A program made the translations under genes and the position numbers. A stretch of 64,000 bases of DNA from Amycolatopsis sp. QT-25 (lineage in GTDB: Bacteria; Actinomycetota; Actinomycetes; Mycobacteriales; Pseudonocardiaceae). This document shows, piece by piece, positions 24,185 through 33,041 of the stretch. The stretch spans positions 4,836,001-4,900,000 of the forward strand of contig NZ_CP120210.1 in NCBI RefSeq assembly GCF_029369745.1, given 5' to 3'. Numbering within the stretch: position 1 is the stretch's first letter; each line of letters starts with the position of its first letter. Under the pieces are notes generated by a model. The model was not told where the DNA came from and made no database searches. It saw only the letters and a list, made by a program, of their open reading frames with translations.

Positions 24185-24646
24185 ATGTCCGACGCACCTG
24201 CGGCCGAGCCCGGCCAGCCCACCGAGACCCCAGCCGCGCCCGCAGCCCCGGCCGCTGATGCGCCGGTCGTCCCGCAGCAGCGCCCGGCAGCGGAGCCTGC
24301 CGAGCTGGCGGCCTTGCGTGATCAGGCCCAGCAGCTCACCGAGCAGGCCGCCGCCGCGCAGCAGCGCGCCGAGACCGCCGAACTCGACCTGTCCCGGCTG
24401 ACCGTGATCCGCGCCGCGCAGCTCCCTGACGCGCTGGCGTCCCGGCTGACCGGCAGCACGGCCGAGGAACTGACCGCCGACGCCGCCGCCCTGGCTGAGG
24501 TCATCACGACACTGGTTGCGGCGGCCCCGGCCCCGCGCATGGCGGGACTGCCGCCGGTGGAAGCGCTGCGCCCGGCGGCCAGCGCCCCGGCCGACCCGGT
24601 CGAGGACACCCCCGAGCAGATCAGCCGCCTGGTCTGGGGCAAGTAG
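24185..24646 (+). CDS. Scaffolding protein
   Basis: 153 residues from ATG 24185 (GGAG eight bases upstream). A Pro/Ala-rich acidic N-terminus, a central coiled-coil-like helix (LAALRDQAQQLTEQAAAAQQ...), and a short C-terminal ISRLVWGK that probably contacts the coat protein. Composition and position directly before the capsid gene are typical of scaffolds. The longer open frame upstream is a shadow of the MuF-like gene. Confidence 0.82.
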   Translation: MSDAPAAEPGQPTETPAAPAAPAADAPVVPQQRPAAEPAELAALRDQAQQLTEQAAAAQQRAETAELDLSRLTVIRAAQLPDALASRLTGSTAEELTADAAALAEVITTLVAAAPAPRMAGLPPVEALRPAASAPADPVEDTPEQISRLVWGK

Positions 24647-24703
24647 CCCCGGCCCCGCCGTCACCCTCCTGTCCCGCTACTCATTGGAGAACCGCACCCG
24701 TCT

Positions 24704-25600
24704 ATGGCTAACAAACTCCTCACTCCCAAGCAGATCGCCGCCGCCTCGATCGCGGCCCTGACCCAGCAGACCGTCCTGGCCGGGACCACGTGGCGCGACG
24801 CCGAAGCCGACTTCAACGGCAAGCAGGGCGACACCGTCACCGTCCGCACCGATACCGTGGTCGGCCCGGCCCGGACGTTCAACCGGGCCGAGAACAAGCC
24901 CATCGTGGTCGATGACGTCGAAGAGAAGTCGGTAGACGTCAAGCTGGATACCTACCTGTACAAGGGAATCAACCTCCCCGACGAACAGCTCACGTTGCAG
25001 ATCAAGGACTTCGCGAAGCAGATCTCTACCCCGCAGGCCAAGAGCGTGGCCATCGGGGTGGAAACGATGGTCGCCGGGCAGATGAACGCCCTGTCCTCGT
25101 CCGTCACCGTGAAGGCGGACGGCTCCGACATTCACACCCAGATGATCCGGGCCCGCGCGCTGCTGAACAAGGCGGGCGTGCCGTTCGATCAGCGCTGGTT
25201 CGCCGTGTCCACCGAGCTGGAATCCATGCTGCTCAACGATCCGCAGAAGCGGCTGGTCCCGGTCGACGCGTCCGGCTCGCCCGATGCGCTGCGCGAAGCG
25301 ATCATCGGCCGCCTGTACGGGTTCACCGTCCTGCCATCCAACTACCTCGCGGACGGCTCCGGCGTCGCCTACCACACCACCGCGTTCCCGCTCGTGACCC
25401 GCGCGCTGGACGTCCCGGCCGGTGCGACGTTCGGGCAGGCCATGACCTACGGCGGGTTCGCCATGCGCCTGATCCGCGACTACGACCCCGGCTTTCAGCA
25501 GGACCGGAGCGTGGTCTCGACACTGGCGGGCACGAGCACCACCGTGGACGACGGCACGGTCAAGCGCGCCGTGCGGTTCACCACCGCCCCGGCGGCGTGA
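24704..25600 (+). CDS. Major capsid protein (P22-coat-like group)
   Basis: 298 residues from ATG 24704 (TTGGAGA upstream). ANKLLTPKQIAAASIAALTQQTVLAGTTW, followed by GDTVTVRT and later RDYDPGFQQDRSVVSTLAG, is the pattern of the phage coat family with an HK97-type fold found in many actinophages. No prohead-protease or delta-domain is visible, in keeping with a separate scaffold. The stop overlaps the next GTG. Confidence 0.88.
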   Translation: MANKLLTPKQIAAASIAALTQQTVLAGTTWRDAEADFNGKQGDTVTVRTDTVVGPARTFNRAENKPIVVDDVEEKSVDVKLDTYLYKGINLPDEQLTLQIKDFAKQISTPQAKSVAIGVETMVAGQMNALSSSVTVKADGSDIHTQMIRARALLNKAGVPFDQRWFAVSTELESMLLNDPQKRLVPVDASGSPDALREAIIGRLYGFTVLPSNYLADGSGVAYHTTAFPLVTRALDVPAGATFGQAMTYGGFAMRLIRDYDPGFQQDRSVVSTLAGTSTTVDDGTVKRAVRFTTAPAA

Positions 25601-26070
25601 CCGAAGCCGCGGAACCGGCCCCGCTGGCGACCCTGGACCAGCTCAAAGCCCGGCCCGGTGTCGTCATCGTCGGCACGGACGCCGAGGCCCGCGCGCTCAC
25701 GGCCCTGATCGACGCGTCGAACCTCGTGCGCGCCGAGCTGCCGCCCGCGCTGCTCGTGCCGACCGTCCCGCCCGCCGTCGTCACCATCGTGTGCCAGGCG
25801 GCGGGCCGGGCGGTCCGCAACCCCGAGGGCTACCAATCCGAAACGGCCGGGCAGTACACCTACCGCTACGGCGACGACGCCACATCCGGGGTCTACCTCA
25901 CCGCCCACGACCACAAAGTCCTGCGGCGCCTGGCCCGCCGCAGCGGCCTGCGGTCAGTCCGCACCCCGTATGCGGCCGAACCGGACTACCTCGGCCCGCG
26001 TGCCCTGCCCGTCCTCGGCCCGGACGGGCAGGCGGCCGAGCCGTTCCCGTGGGAGGAGCCGCCCCGGTGA
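25597..26070 (+). CDS. Head-tail connector (adaptor) protein
   Basis: 157 residues from GTG 25597 (GTGA overlap with the capsid gene). The N-terminal helices (TLDQLKARPGVVIVGTDAEARALTALIDASN) match gp6/gp15-type adaptor proteins, with a compact VVTIVCQAAGRAVRNPEGY segment. It joins the portal ring to the stopper. First of a four-gene connector block; the next two genes' junctions also overlap by four bases. Confidence 0.78.
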   Translation: MTEAAEPAPLATLDQLKARPGVVIVGTDAEARALTALIDASNLVRAELPPALLVPTVPPAVVTIVCQAAGRAVRNPEGYQSETAGQYTYRYGDDATSGVYLTAHDHKVLRRLARRSGLRSVRTPYAAEPDYLGPRALPVLGPDGQAAEPFPWEEPPR

Positions 26071-26405
26071 GGCTGCCGCACCAGCTCGTGGTGATCACAC
26101 CCCGCGAGGTTCCCGACGCCTACGACAACCCCACCCCGGCCCTGGACTACGGCCCGGACGCGGCCCGGCGCACCGTCGCCGGGCTGCTCCTGCCCCGTGA
26201 CACCCGCAGCGGCGGCACCGACGCGTCACCCGGACGCGTGGCGGTGACCGGGGCCTGGTGGCTGCTGACCACCGAACCGATCCGGGCACGCGAACGGATC
26301 GTCTTCGACGGTCGCACCTTCGCCGTCGAGGGTGAGCCCGCACAGTTCGCGCCCCGGCCCGGATTCGTCCACTACGAAACCGTCCTGACCCACACAGAAG
26401 GCTGA
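26067..26405 (+). CDS. Head closure (stopper) protein
   Basis: 112 residues from GTG 26067, overlapping the upstream TGA. Beta-rich, with VTGAWWLLTTEPIRARERIVFDGRTFAVEGEPAQF, which fits the gp16/HCP1-type stopper fold that seals the capsid after packaging. Assignment rests on order and beta pattern. Confidence 0.7.
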   Translation: MRLPHQLVVITPREVPDAYDNPTPALDYGPDAARRTVAGLLLPRDTRSGGTDASPGRVAVTGAWWLLTTEPIRARERIVFDGRTFAVEGEPAQFAPRPGFVHYETVLTHTEG

Positions 26406-26421
26406 GACAGGGGGCAGACTC

Positions 26422-26745
26422 ATCGCCATACCCCGCATCTTCGGCATCACGATCGACTCGGACGGCGCGCGGGAACTGCTGACCTCCCCGGAGGTCGCCG
26501 AGGCCGTGCGCGCCGCCGCGCAGCGGGTGGCTGACACCGCCAGCGCACAAGGCCACCGCGTCACCAGCGGGGCCGCGCTGCCGGTGAAGGTCATCACCGA
26601 GCTCGCCACCGACCGGGCCTCGGCCACCGTTGCGATCACCCACCCCGCAGGGGTCGGCATGGAAGCCCGGCACGGACTGCTCAAGCGGGCCGCCGAGGCG
26701 TGCGGGTTCGAGGTGACCGGCCTCGACCCCGGCGACGCAGGGTGA
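26422..26745 (+). CDS. Tail component (gp10-like), apparent ATC start
   Basis: 107 residues. The frame has no ATG, GTG or TTG before codon 29 (26506), yet protein-like sequence (IAIPRIFGITIDSDGARELLTSPEVAEA...) begins right after GGGG at 26411-26414. The natural start is therefore ATC 26422, seven bases from that site. A short basic/helical protein between stopper and tail terminator is usually an HK97 gp10-like joining protein. The ATC start is inferred; initiation at GTG 26506 would give 79 residues. Confidence 0.6.
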   Translation: MAIPRIFGITIDSDGARELLTSPEVAEAVRAAAQRVADTASAQGHRVTSGAALPVKVITELATDRASATVAITHPAGVGMEARHGLLKRAAEACGFEVTGLDPGDAG

Positions 26746-27161
26746 GCCCGCTCCCGCCGGTCCCGCTGGACGTGGCCGAACTGGTCGTGCGGAGCCTGCG
26801 CGCCCAACTCGCGACCGTGACCGACCCGGCCGCCGCGCGAGTGAAGGTCTCCACCGAGACCGGGCGCGGCCACGACGGCGGACCCCCCTCCCTGCCGTGG
26901 GTACTCGTCGCCGAAGACGGACACGGCTGGGACTGGCCCGCTATCCAGCGCACCGTCATCCGGTTGACCTGCTGGCACCGCGACACCCACACGGCGAAGC
27001 GACTCGCCGGCATCGCACTTGGCCTGCTCTGCACACCGACGGCGACCGGAGCCCTGTTCCAGGGCGAACCGGTCGCCGCGCCCATCGCGGGGATTGACCC
27101 CTACACAGCTGGGCCGCTGGCGACAACCACCGCTACTGTCCGCGCTAGAACACCAACTTAA
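26742..27161 (+). CDS. Tail terminator/completion protein
   Basis: 139 residues from GTG 26742 (GTGA overlap). Helical start (LDVAELVVRSLRAQLATV), then PWVLVAEDGHGWDWPAIQRTVIRLTCWHRDTHTAKRLA, the beta-alpha pattern of gp17-like tail terminators in this position. Last gene before a reverse-strand moron pair. Confidence 0.7.
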   Translation: MSPLPPVPLDVAELVVRSLRAQLATVTDPAAARVKVSTETGRGHDGGPPSLPWVLVAEDGHGWDWPAIQRTVIRLTCWHRDTHTAKRLAGIALGLLCTPTATGALFQGEPVAAPIAGIDPYTAGPLATTTATVRARTPT

Positions 27162-27191
27162 GTTGTTTACGGCGACGGCCGTACCTAGAGA

Positions 27192-27317
27192 TCAGTCGTC
27201 GATATCCGGCTCTGTTTGACCGCGCTTCTTCGCGCAGTCAGGACAATAGTCCGCACTCCAAGTTCCACTGTGCTTGGCGTTGCATTCCTTGCAAGTAAGC
27301 TCCGACACGGCGACCAA
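27192..27317 (-). CDS. 41-residue zinc-ribbon protein
   Basis: A very short reverse-strand gene: TTG 27317 with AGGAG six bases upstream, stop at 27192-27194. The product contains LTCKECNAKH and ADYCPDCAKKRG, two CxxC knuckles 13 residues apart, and an acidic end. Second gene of a leftward two-gene moron after 27364-27651. Probably a nucleic-acid- or protein-binding mini-ribbon; function unknown. Confidence 0.65.
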   Translation of the reverse strand: MVAVSELTCKECNAKHSGTWSADYCPDCAKKRGQTEPDIDD

Positions 27318-27363
27318 CGTAGACTCCTAGTTTGATAGTTAAAGAACGATCACTGACTCATGG

Positions 27364-27651
27364 TTATTCAGGTATGGGACCGATAATATCCCCGGCCTCC
27401 TTCAGGAAGACGCGCCATTTCTCGGCCTCGGCGTCACCGTGCCGTTGCATGACAATCGCCCAGCTTTGCATGATCCATCTCATGAAGTCCTTGAAGATGT
27501 GCGCATTTCCTGGCGGCAAAAGTTCGTGGACTGCGCGAAGCCGATTCAAGATCTCTTCTTTTTCAGTGTTCGATATTGGCCTCTCGTCAACTGAGCGCTG
27601 CCAGGCTCCAATCTCCTCAAATAGGACACTCAGCCTGTCCGTGTCTGTCAT
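27364..27651 (-). CDS. Reverse-strand moron, 95-residue helical protein
   Basis: ATG 27651 with AGGTGG upstream. The product is almost all helix (LSVLFEEIGAWQRSVDERPISNTEKEEILNRLRAVHELL...), with no membrane segment. It is much AT-richer than the tail genes around it and transcribed against them. It forms a unit with the zinc-ribbon gene at 27192. Family not recognised; a lysogenic accessory function is inferred from layout. Confidence 0.7.
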   Translation of the reverse strand: MTDTDRLSVLFEEIGAWQRSVDERPISNTEKEEILNRLRAVHELLPPGNAHIFKDFMRWIMQSWAIVMQRHGDAEAEKWRVFLKEAGDIIGPIPE

Positions 27652-27775
27652 ATTTCCACCTAGCCGTAGGCGATGGACGCTACCCGATCAGCCTGTAGTC
27701 GCCACGACGCGTGTTTGTGTTACAGCTCGCCTTACATCACTTCTCAAAATACTGAAAACTGCCGGAGGTCCAATT

Positions 27776-28423
27776 TTGGCAATGAACAGCGCGCTTGTGC
27801 GCGTCCCTGGTACCGGCGAGGTGTCTCTCGCGGCCCCGGATACTCCGGAACCGGCTGACGCTACGGTGCCTCTGGGGGCTGCGTGGTCCGGTTTGGGGCT
27901 ATCCACCCCGGATGGCACCACGCTGTCCCGGAAAGTGGAGAAGGAGGGCACGGAACACTGGCAGCAGCTCACCCCTGCCCGCTACATCTACAAAAGCCAG
28001 GAACTCACCGTGGCGTCGGTGTTCCAGGAGACCAAGGGTGAAGTCCTGTCCGCCTACTTCGGCGGGATGAAGTTCGCCGCCGTGGGCACCGGCACGAAGA
28101 CCTACCGGGCGGAGATTAGCTCGATTCCCAAGAGCGACGTTCGCGCGCTCTGTGTCGATTGGACGGACGTCGTCTCCGATGAGGAGGTCTACAGCCACCG
28201 GCTCTACCTGCCGCGCGCGGAGGTCTCCGAAACCGAGGACTCCCAGTTCTCCCGGACGCAGGAAGCCCGGTGGGGGATGACGTTCTCCGCACTGGCCCCG
28301 CCGAAGGGCAAGACCTACATCGCCGTCTGGCTGACCAACGACCCGGCGGTTCTCTTCGGTGCCCCGGCCGTCGCGACCGGCGCACTCGACGTCATCACCG
28401 AGGACCAGCCGCGCGCGAAGTGA
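27776..28423 (+). CDS. Major tail (tube) protein
   Basis: 215 residues from TTG 27776, preferred because GGAGG lies seven bases upstream; ATG 27782 would be 13 away. MAMNSALVRVPGTGEVSLAAPDTPEPADA is the usual start of actinophage tail tube subunits, followed by WSGLGLSTPDGTTLSRKVE and a beta-rich body. The open frame upstream of it is not coding; it runs over the moron. Confidence 0.85.
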   Translation: MAMNSALVRVPGTGEVSLAAPDTPEPADATVPLGAAWSGLGLSTPDGTTLSRKVEKEGTEHWQQLTPARYIYKSQELTVASVFQETKGEVLSAYFGGMKFAAVGTGTKTYRAEISSIPKSDVRALCVDWTDVVSDEEVYSHRLYLPRAEVSETEDSQFSRTQEARWGMTFSALAPPKGKTYIAVWLTNDPAVLFGAPAVATGALDVITEDQPRAK

Positions 28424-28495
28424 TTATCTTCGGACGTCGCGCCACACCAACATTTCCTCACCCCGAACCCACTTCACCGAAGGAGCACCCACCTG

Positions 28496-28774
28496 ATGGC
28501 GACTCGACAGCGCGCGGAAGCGACCGGTAAGCCCGCCTCTCCTGGCGCGGTTCTGACCGTGACCTGGCGCGGTAAGCGGTTCACGCTGCCCAGCGCGCAG
28601 GAGTTCCCGCTCGAAGCGCTGGAGGCCGAGGAAGAGGGCAAGCACTTGACCGCGCTGAAGCTCATTCTCGGCGGAGACCAGTACGCGACCTGGCGTGCCC
28701 TGGCCTCGACGGCCGCTGACGCCGAGGACTTCTCGTCCGTGGTCATGCGGGAGCTGGGGCGGGGAAACCGGTAA
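28496..28774 (+). CDS. Tail assembly chaperone (gpG-like)
   Basis: 92 residues from ATG 28496 (AAGGAG upstream). Contains VTWRGKRFTLPSAQEFPLEALEAEEEGK and LKLILGGDQY, the usual pattern of the first chaperone between tube and tape-measure genes. A slippery G-GGA-AAC lies at 28762-28768, six bases before its stop codon ends, so part of its translation should continue into the next frame as gpGT. Confidence 0.82.
   Translation: MATRQRAEATGKPASPGAVLTVTWRGKRFTLPSAQEFPLEALEAEEEGKHLTALKLILGGDQYATWRALASTAADAEDFSSVVMRELGRGNR
28762..28768 (+). other. Slippery heptamer for programmed -1 frameshift
   Basis: GGGAAAC read as G-GGA-AAC in the gpG frame, an exact X-XXY-YYZ site. Slipping back one base joins gpG to an open frame running to 29187. 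This is the standard device that makes gpG and gpGT in a fixed ratio in siphophages. Confidence 0.85.
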
Positions 28775-29187
28775 CGGTCGCCGCGCTCCTCGCGGACGAG
28801 GCGACCGCCGAAGCACTCGAAACTGATCTGCTCCGGTACGGGGTCGACCTGCTCGACCTCTACCGGGGCGGCCTGTCCTACCGGCGCGTGTGTGCGCTGG
28901 TGACCCACCTTCCCGGTGACGCGGCCGTGTGGCGGGTGCTCGACCCGCGCAGCGGCTGGACCCGCGCGGATCTGCTGGCCTCGGTCACCGAACGCCGGAT
29001 CACCGCCCTGTGGGCCACCGTCGCCAGCGCGCTGGGCCAGGAGATCACCGATGCTCAGCTGGCCGACCCGGTGGAGGCGTTCACCACGCCCGCCACCCCG
29101 AGGTCCGCCCGCGCTCCTGCGGCCGGCTCCGGCGAACCGGAAGTGAAAAGTCTGCGGGAGATCGCGGTATGGATGCGTAGCGGGTAA
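28765..29187 (+). CDS. Tail assembly chaperone, frameshift extension (gpT part)
   Basis: This frame has no start of its own near 28765. It is entered by -1 slippage and reads KPVTVAALLADEATAEALE, then a helical LLRYGVDLLDLYRGGLSYRRV and DPRSGWTRADLLASV, ending at 29187. The full gpGT product is encoded by 28496-28767 plus this segment (about 230 residues). It precedes the tape-measure gene by 33 bases. A short product from GTG 28888 is possible but less likely. Confidence 0.82.
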   Translation, partial: KPVTVAALLADEATAEALETDLLRYGVDLLDLYRGGLSYRRVCALVTHLPGDAAVWRVLDPRSGWTRADLLASVTERRITALWATVASALGQEITDAQLADPVEAFTTPATPRSARAPAAGSGEPEVKSLREIAVWMRSG

Positions 29188-29220
29188 CACCCCCGGCAAC
29201 TGGGCGGGGGTGAGCGCCCG

Positions 29221-32145
29221 GTGGCGACGGTCGGTCACGCCTATTTCAAGCTCATGCCCAGCCTGCAAGGGCTCGGCCGTGAGATCCGGGACCAGGTCCG
29301 GCAGAACGAGCGCGACGCGCCCGCCGTCACACTGACCGCGCAGGTTCAGACGGCGCTGCTGCGGGAGCAGATCCGCGCTGCCGCCCGTGAGGGCAACGAG
29401 TCCGCCGTGCGGCTGCTGGCCGAACTGGACGCGGTCCCGGCCGAAACCGAGTTCCAGCGGCTCATGCGGAACCTAAGCGGTCACTCGGTCGCGATCAAGG
29501 CCGTGGCGGACAAGTCGCTCGGCGCGACCGTGCGCGGCCTCGGTGCGCTGGACGACGGCCTAAACCGCACCACCGCCGGGTTCACCCGCATGACGCTGTC
29601 GGTGGGCGCGTCGGTGCTCAAGTACGCCGCGCTGGCCGCCGCCGTCGGGCAGGCCGTGACCGTGCTGGGCGGCCTCGGCTCCGCTGCGGCTACCGCCTCG
29701 GGCGCGCTGCTGGTGGTGCCCGCGGCTGGACTGGCCGCCGCTGCGGCGATCGGCACACTCAAGCTCGGTGTCGCCGGGTTCTCCGACGCGCTCACCGAAT
29801 CCGACCCGGCCAAGTACGCCGAGGCCATCAAGGGTTTCGCGCCGTCGATGGCGGCGGCCGCGAACGCAGCCCGCGCGCTGCGCCCGGAGCTGACCGGCCT
29901 GCGGCAGACCGTGCAGCAAGCTCTGTTCGCCGGGCTCGCGGGCGAGATCACCGGCCTAGCCGGTACCTACCTCCCGTTGTTGCGTGCCGAACTGGGCGGC
30001 ATTGCGACCGGTTTGAACGCCGGGGCGCTCGGGTTCACCGCGTTCGCCCGCGAGGGCCGCACGGTCGGTGACGTCCGTGCGATCCTCGACAACACCTCGA
30101 CGTCGCTGAGTGCTGCGGCGGCCGGTGTCCGGCCGTTGCTGCAAGCGCTGAGCGATATCGCGGCAGTCGGTTCGGAGTTCCTGCCGGGATTCGGCGCGGG
30201 ACTGGCCACCGGCGCGCAGCGGTTCGCCGACTTCATCGCCGCCGCCCGCGAGTCCGGGCAGTTGCGCGGGTGGCTGTCTGCTGGGTTGTCCGCGCTTGGT
30301 GACCTGGTGACCGTCATCGGGAACCTGGCTAAGATCGCCGGAGCGGTTTTCGCTGCTGCCAACGCTTCCGGCGGCGGTTTGCTGTCCACATTGGCCGAGA
30401 TCACCGGCCAGGTGCTCGCGTTCGTCCGCTCCGCCGAAGGCGCGGGCGCGCTGGCGCAGATCTTCACCGGTCTGCACGCGGTCGTGTCCGGGCTGTTGCC
30501 GGTGCTGGCGGCGATCGGTCAGGCCGTGGTGACCTCGATAGCCCCGGCGATCGCGCAACTCGGCCCGATCATCGGGCAGGCGTTCACCGCGCTCGCCCCC
30601 GCGATCGCGCCGCTGGGGCAGGCTCTCGCCGCGCTGGCTCCGGTCCTTGGCGCAGCCGCGCAAGCGCTGGCGGCCATTCTGGTGCCCGCGCTGGCCGCTC
30701 TGGCGCCGATCGTGTCGGCACTGGCTCCGGTTATCGCGCGAGTCGTGGGGCTGTTCGGTGACGCGCTGGGGTCAGCTATCGCGACGATCACACCCGCGCT
30801 CGTCCAGCTCGCGGGAGTTCTCGCGCCGCTGGTCGAGGGTTTCGGCGGGCTGCTCGTGGAAGCGCTGCGGCTCGCTGCTCCGGCGGTCGCGCAACTGGTG
30901 TCCGCGCTGGCGCCGTTCGTCGCGCAGCTCGGTGGTGCGCTGCTGCAAGTCCTCTCGGCCGTGCTGCCGGTGCTGTCCGCGCTGGGCGGGGTGGTCACTT
31001 CGGTCGTGCTGGCTGCGCTGAACGCGGTCATGCCGGTGCTTCCCGTTGTGGTGCAGACGATCCAACAACTCGCGGGTGTGGTGTCGACCGCGTTGCAGGC
31101 GGCCACTCCGGTGCTCGCGGAGGTCGGCGGTCTGCTCGGGGTGATCGCCGGTCAGATCCTCGCCGCGCTGCTGCCGGTCATTCCGCCGCTGGCGCAAGCG
31201 TTCCTCGGGATCGTGACCGCGCTGCTGCCGATCCTGCCGCCGCTGCTGCAACTGGTCTCCGCGCTGCTGCCGCCGCTGCTGGACCTGGTGACTTCGCTGC
31301 TGCCGGTCATCGTGCAAGCCGCCGACGTGTTCAGCCAATTGGCAATCGCGGTCACACCGCTGATCGTTCAGCTCAGTGAATTCCTGATGCCGATCATCCT
31401 GCAACTGTTCGACGTGGTGAAAGGAAAGTTCGCCGCGATCGTCGAGGTCATCTCCGGTGCGCTGTCCGTGATCTCCGGCGTCATCTCCGTGGTCACCGGC
31501 TTGATCTCCGGCGACTGGGAACAGGCGTGGACCGGTGTGAAGAACATCGTCTCCGGCGCCTGGCGGATGATCACCGGAACCGTTCAGCACAGCATCGGCG
31601 GGCTGCTCGATCTCGTCGCCAGCATCCCCGGCCGCATCTTGAATGCGCTCGGTGACCTGGGTTCGTTGCTGTACACCGCCGGACGCAACATCATCGCTGG
31701 TCTAGTCAACGGCCTGACGTCCGCGTTCGGGTGGGTCCAGGATCGCTTGTCGGACCTGACGGACTGGATCACGGAGTGGAAAGGCCCGCCAGCCAGGGAC
31801 AAAGTCCTTCTGACGGCCAACGGGCGGCTCATCATGGGCGGCCTGCTCACCGGTCTGCGGGACGGCGAACCGCAACTTCGTAGCTACCTCACCGGCTTGA
31901 CGGACTCGCTTCCGCTGAACGTGTCCGGCGAGGTGTCCGCCACCGCCGGGTCGAGCGTGGCCGGCCAGCGGGCGACCGCCGGGGCCGCGGCAAGCCTCCC
32001 CGATTCAGCCGCGTTCCTGGCGGCCGTGACCGCCGCTGTCACCGCCGGTGTGGTCGCTGCTCTGGACGGGTCGCGGATGCAGGTCGACGGTGCGGGGTTA
32101 GCGCGGCTGGTGAATCAGACCAACGCTGTGAATGCCCGCCGCTGA
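29221..32145 (+). CDS. Tape measure protein
   Basis: 974 residues from GTG 29221. MATVGHAYFKLMPSLQGLGREIRDQ is a standard tape-measure opening; an amphipathic region with several hydrophobic helices follows. A long Ala/Leu/Pro repeat region (residues about 420-720, many LAPxxxxL units) sets the ruler length. The C-terminus has WKGPPARDKVLLTANGRLIMGGLLTGL, conserved in actinophage tape measures. Coding up to about 1000 residues agrees with a medium-length non-contractile tail. Confidence 0.92.
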   Translation: MATVGHAYFKLMPSLQGLGREIRDQVRQNERDAPAVTLTAQVQTALLREQIRAAAREGNESAVRLLAELDAVPAETEFQRLMRNLSGHSVAIKAVADKSLGATVRGLGALDDGLNRTTAGFTRMTLSVGASVLKYAALAAAVGQAVTVLGGLGSAAATASGALLVVPAAGLAAAAAIGTLKLGVAGFSDALTESDPAKYAEAIKGFAPSMAAAANAARALRPELTGLRQTVQQALFAGLAGEITGLAGTYLPLLRAELGGIATGLNAGALGFTAFAREGRTVGDVRAILDNTSTSLSAAAAGVRPLLQALSDIAAVGSEFLPGFGAGLATGAQRFADFIAAARESGQLRGWLSAGLSALGDLVTVIGNLAKIAGAVFAAANASGGGLLSTLAEITGQVLAFVRSAEGAGALAQIFTGLHAVVSGLLPVLAAIGQAVVTSIAPAIAQLGPIIGQAFTALAPAIAPLGQALAALAPVLGAAAQALAAILVPALAALAPIVSALAPVIARVVGLFGDALGSAIATITPALVQLAGVLAPLVEGFGGLLVEALRLAAPAVAQLVSALAPFVAQLGGALLQVLSAVLPVLSALGGVVTSVVLAALNAVMPVLPVVVQTIQQLAGVVSTALQAATPVLAEVGGLLGVIAGQILAALLPVIPPLAQAFLGIVTALLPILPPLLQLVSALLPPLLDLVTSLLPVIVQAADVFSQLAIAVTPLIVQLSEFLMPIILQLFDVVKGKFAAIVEVISGALSVISGVISVVTGLISGDWEQAWTGVKNIVSGAWRMITGTVQHSIGGLLDLVASIPGRILNALGDLGSLLYTAGRNIIAGLVNGLTSAFGWVQDRLSDLTDWITEWKGPPARDKVLLTANGRLIMGGLLTGLRDGEPQLRSYLTGLTDSLPLNVSGEVSATAGSSVAGQRATAGAAASLPDSAAFLAAVTAAVTAGVVAALDGSRMQVDGAGLARLVNQTNAVNARR

Positions 32146-32177
32146 CTGTCACTCCACATAGGACGGGGGTGGTGTGC

Positions 32178-33041
32178 ATGGCTGACGACCCAGTGTTCTG
32201 GCTCGGGCCGCTGTCCTTGCTCCGGGCGCTGCCCTCACCCGCGCTCGGCAGCGGCCCGCACGCGACCCCGGTCCGGGTCGGTGGGACACACCGCACGCTC
32301 AACGGCACACCCACTGTCGACGTGCTGGGCCGCAAACGCACGTGGGTGCTGTCCTGGCCGTATCTGGACGCCGAGACCTTCGCGTTCCTCGATGCCATCG
32401 ACGCCGGGACGCTGGCCGACACCCCGCTGTGGCTGATCGACCCTGCCCGCCCAAACCGGCTACCTGAGCAAACCGCCTCCGGTGGCTCCGCCCGGCGCAG
32501 CACTGTGAGCTTCACACCGGTCGGGAGCACCGATCTCAGCTACCTGGCGGGCACAGTCCCGACCGGGGTTGGGTTACCGCTCGGCGGCGGGCTGAGGTTC
32601 ATGCGGCCGCAGAACGGCGGGCAGATCATCACCGGTGACCGGCCTCCGGTGCTCGCCGGGGAAACGGTGACCTTCTCGGCCTGGTGCCGGGGTTTGGCAC
32701 CGGTCGCTGTGTTCGTGACGTTCACGTCCGCCACGGGCACAGCACTGGGCACGGTCGAGTCCCCGTCTATCTCGCTCGGTGGCCGCTGGACCCAGGTTGC
32801 CGTGACAGCGACCGCACCAGACACCAGCGGCCCGGCGGTCACGTGCGCGGTCGGAGTGAACACCACCTCCCCGCTACCCCCGTCATACGTGTTCACCACC
32901 GGATGGCAACTGGAGTCCGCGACTGAGCCCGGCCCGTTCGCCATCGGCGGCGGCGCGGCCGTGGTCGTCATCGAGTCGCTGAAGGTGTCCTACCCGCTGC
33001 CCGGCTCCTACGCCGCCGAGCTCACGTTGTTGGAGGTGTAG
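32178..33041 (+). CDS. Distal/minor tail protein
   Basis: 287 residues from ATG 32178 (GGGGGTGG upstream). N-terminal WLGPLSLLRALPSPALGSGPHATPVRVGGTHRTLNG and RKRTWVLSWPYLDAETF resemble distal-tail-type domains. The second half is a beta-sandwich with SAWCRGLAPVAVFVTFTSATG and GRWTQVAVTATAP, like carbohydrate-binding modules. Its stop is followed at once by the TTG of the next gene. Likely base of the tail tip. Confidence 0.78.
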   Translation: MADDPVFWLGPLSLLRALPSPALGSGPHATPVRVGGTHRTLNGTPTVDVLGRKRTWVLSWPYLDAETFAFLDAIDAGTLADTPLWLIDPARPNRLPEQTASGGSARRSTVSFTPVGSTDLSYLAGTVPTGVGLPLGGGLRFMRPQNGGQIITGDRPPVLAGETVTFSAWCRGLAPVAVFVTFTSATGTALGTVESPSISLGGRWTQVAVTATAPDTSGPAVTCAVGVNTTSPLPPSYVFTTGWQLESATEPGPFAIGGGAAVVVIESLKVSYPLPGSYAAELTLLEV

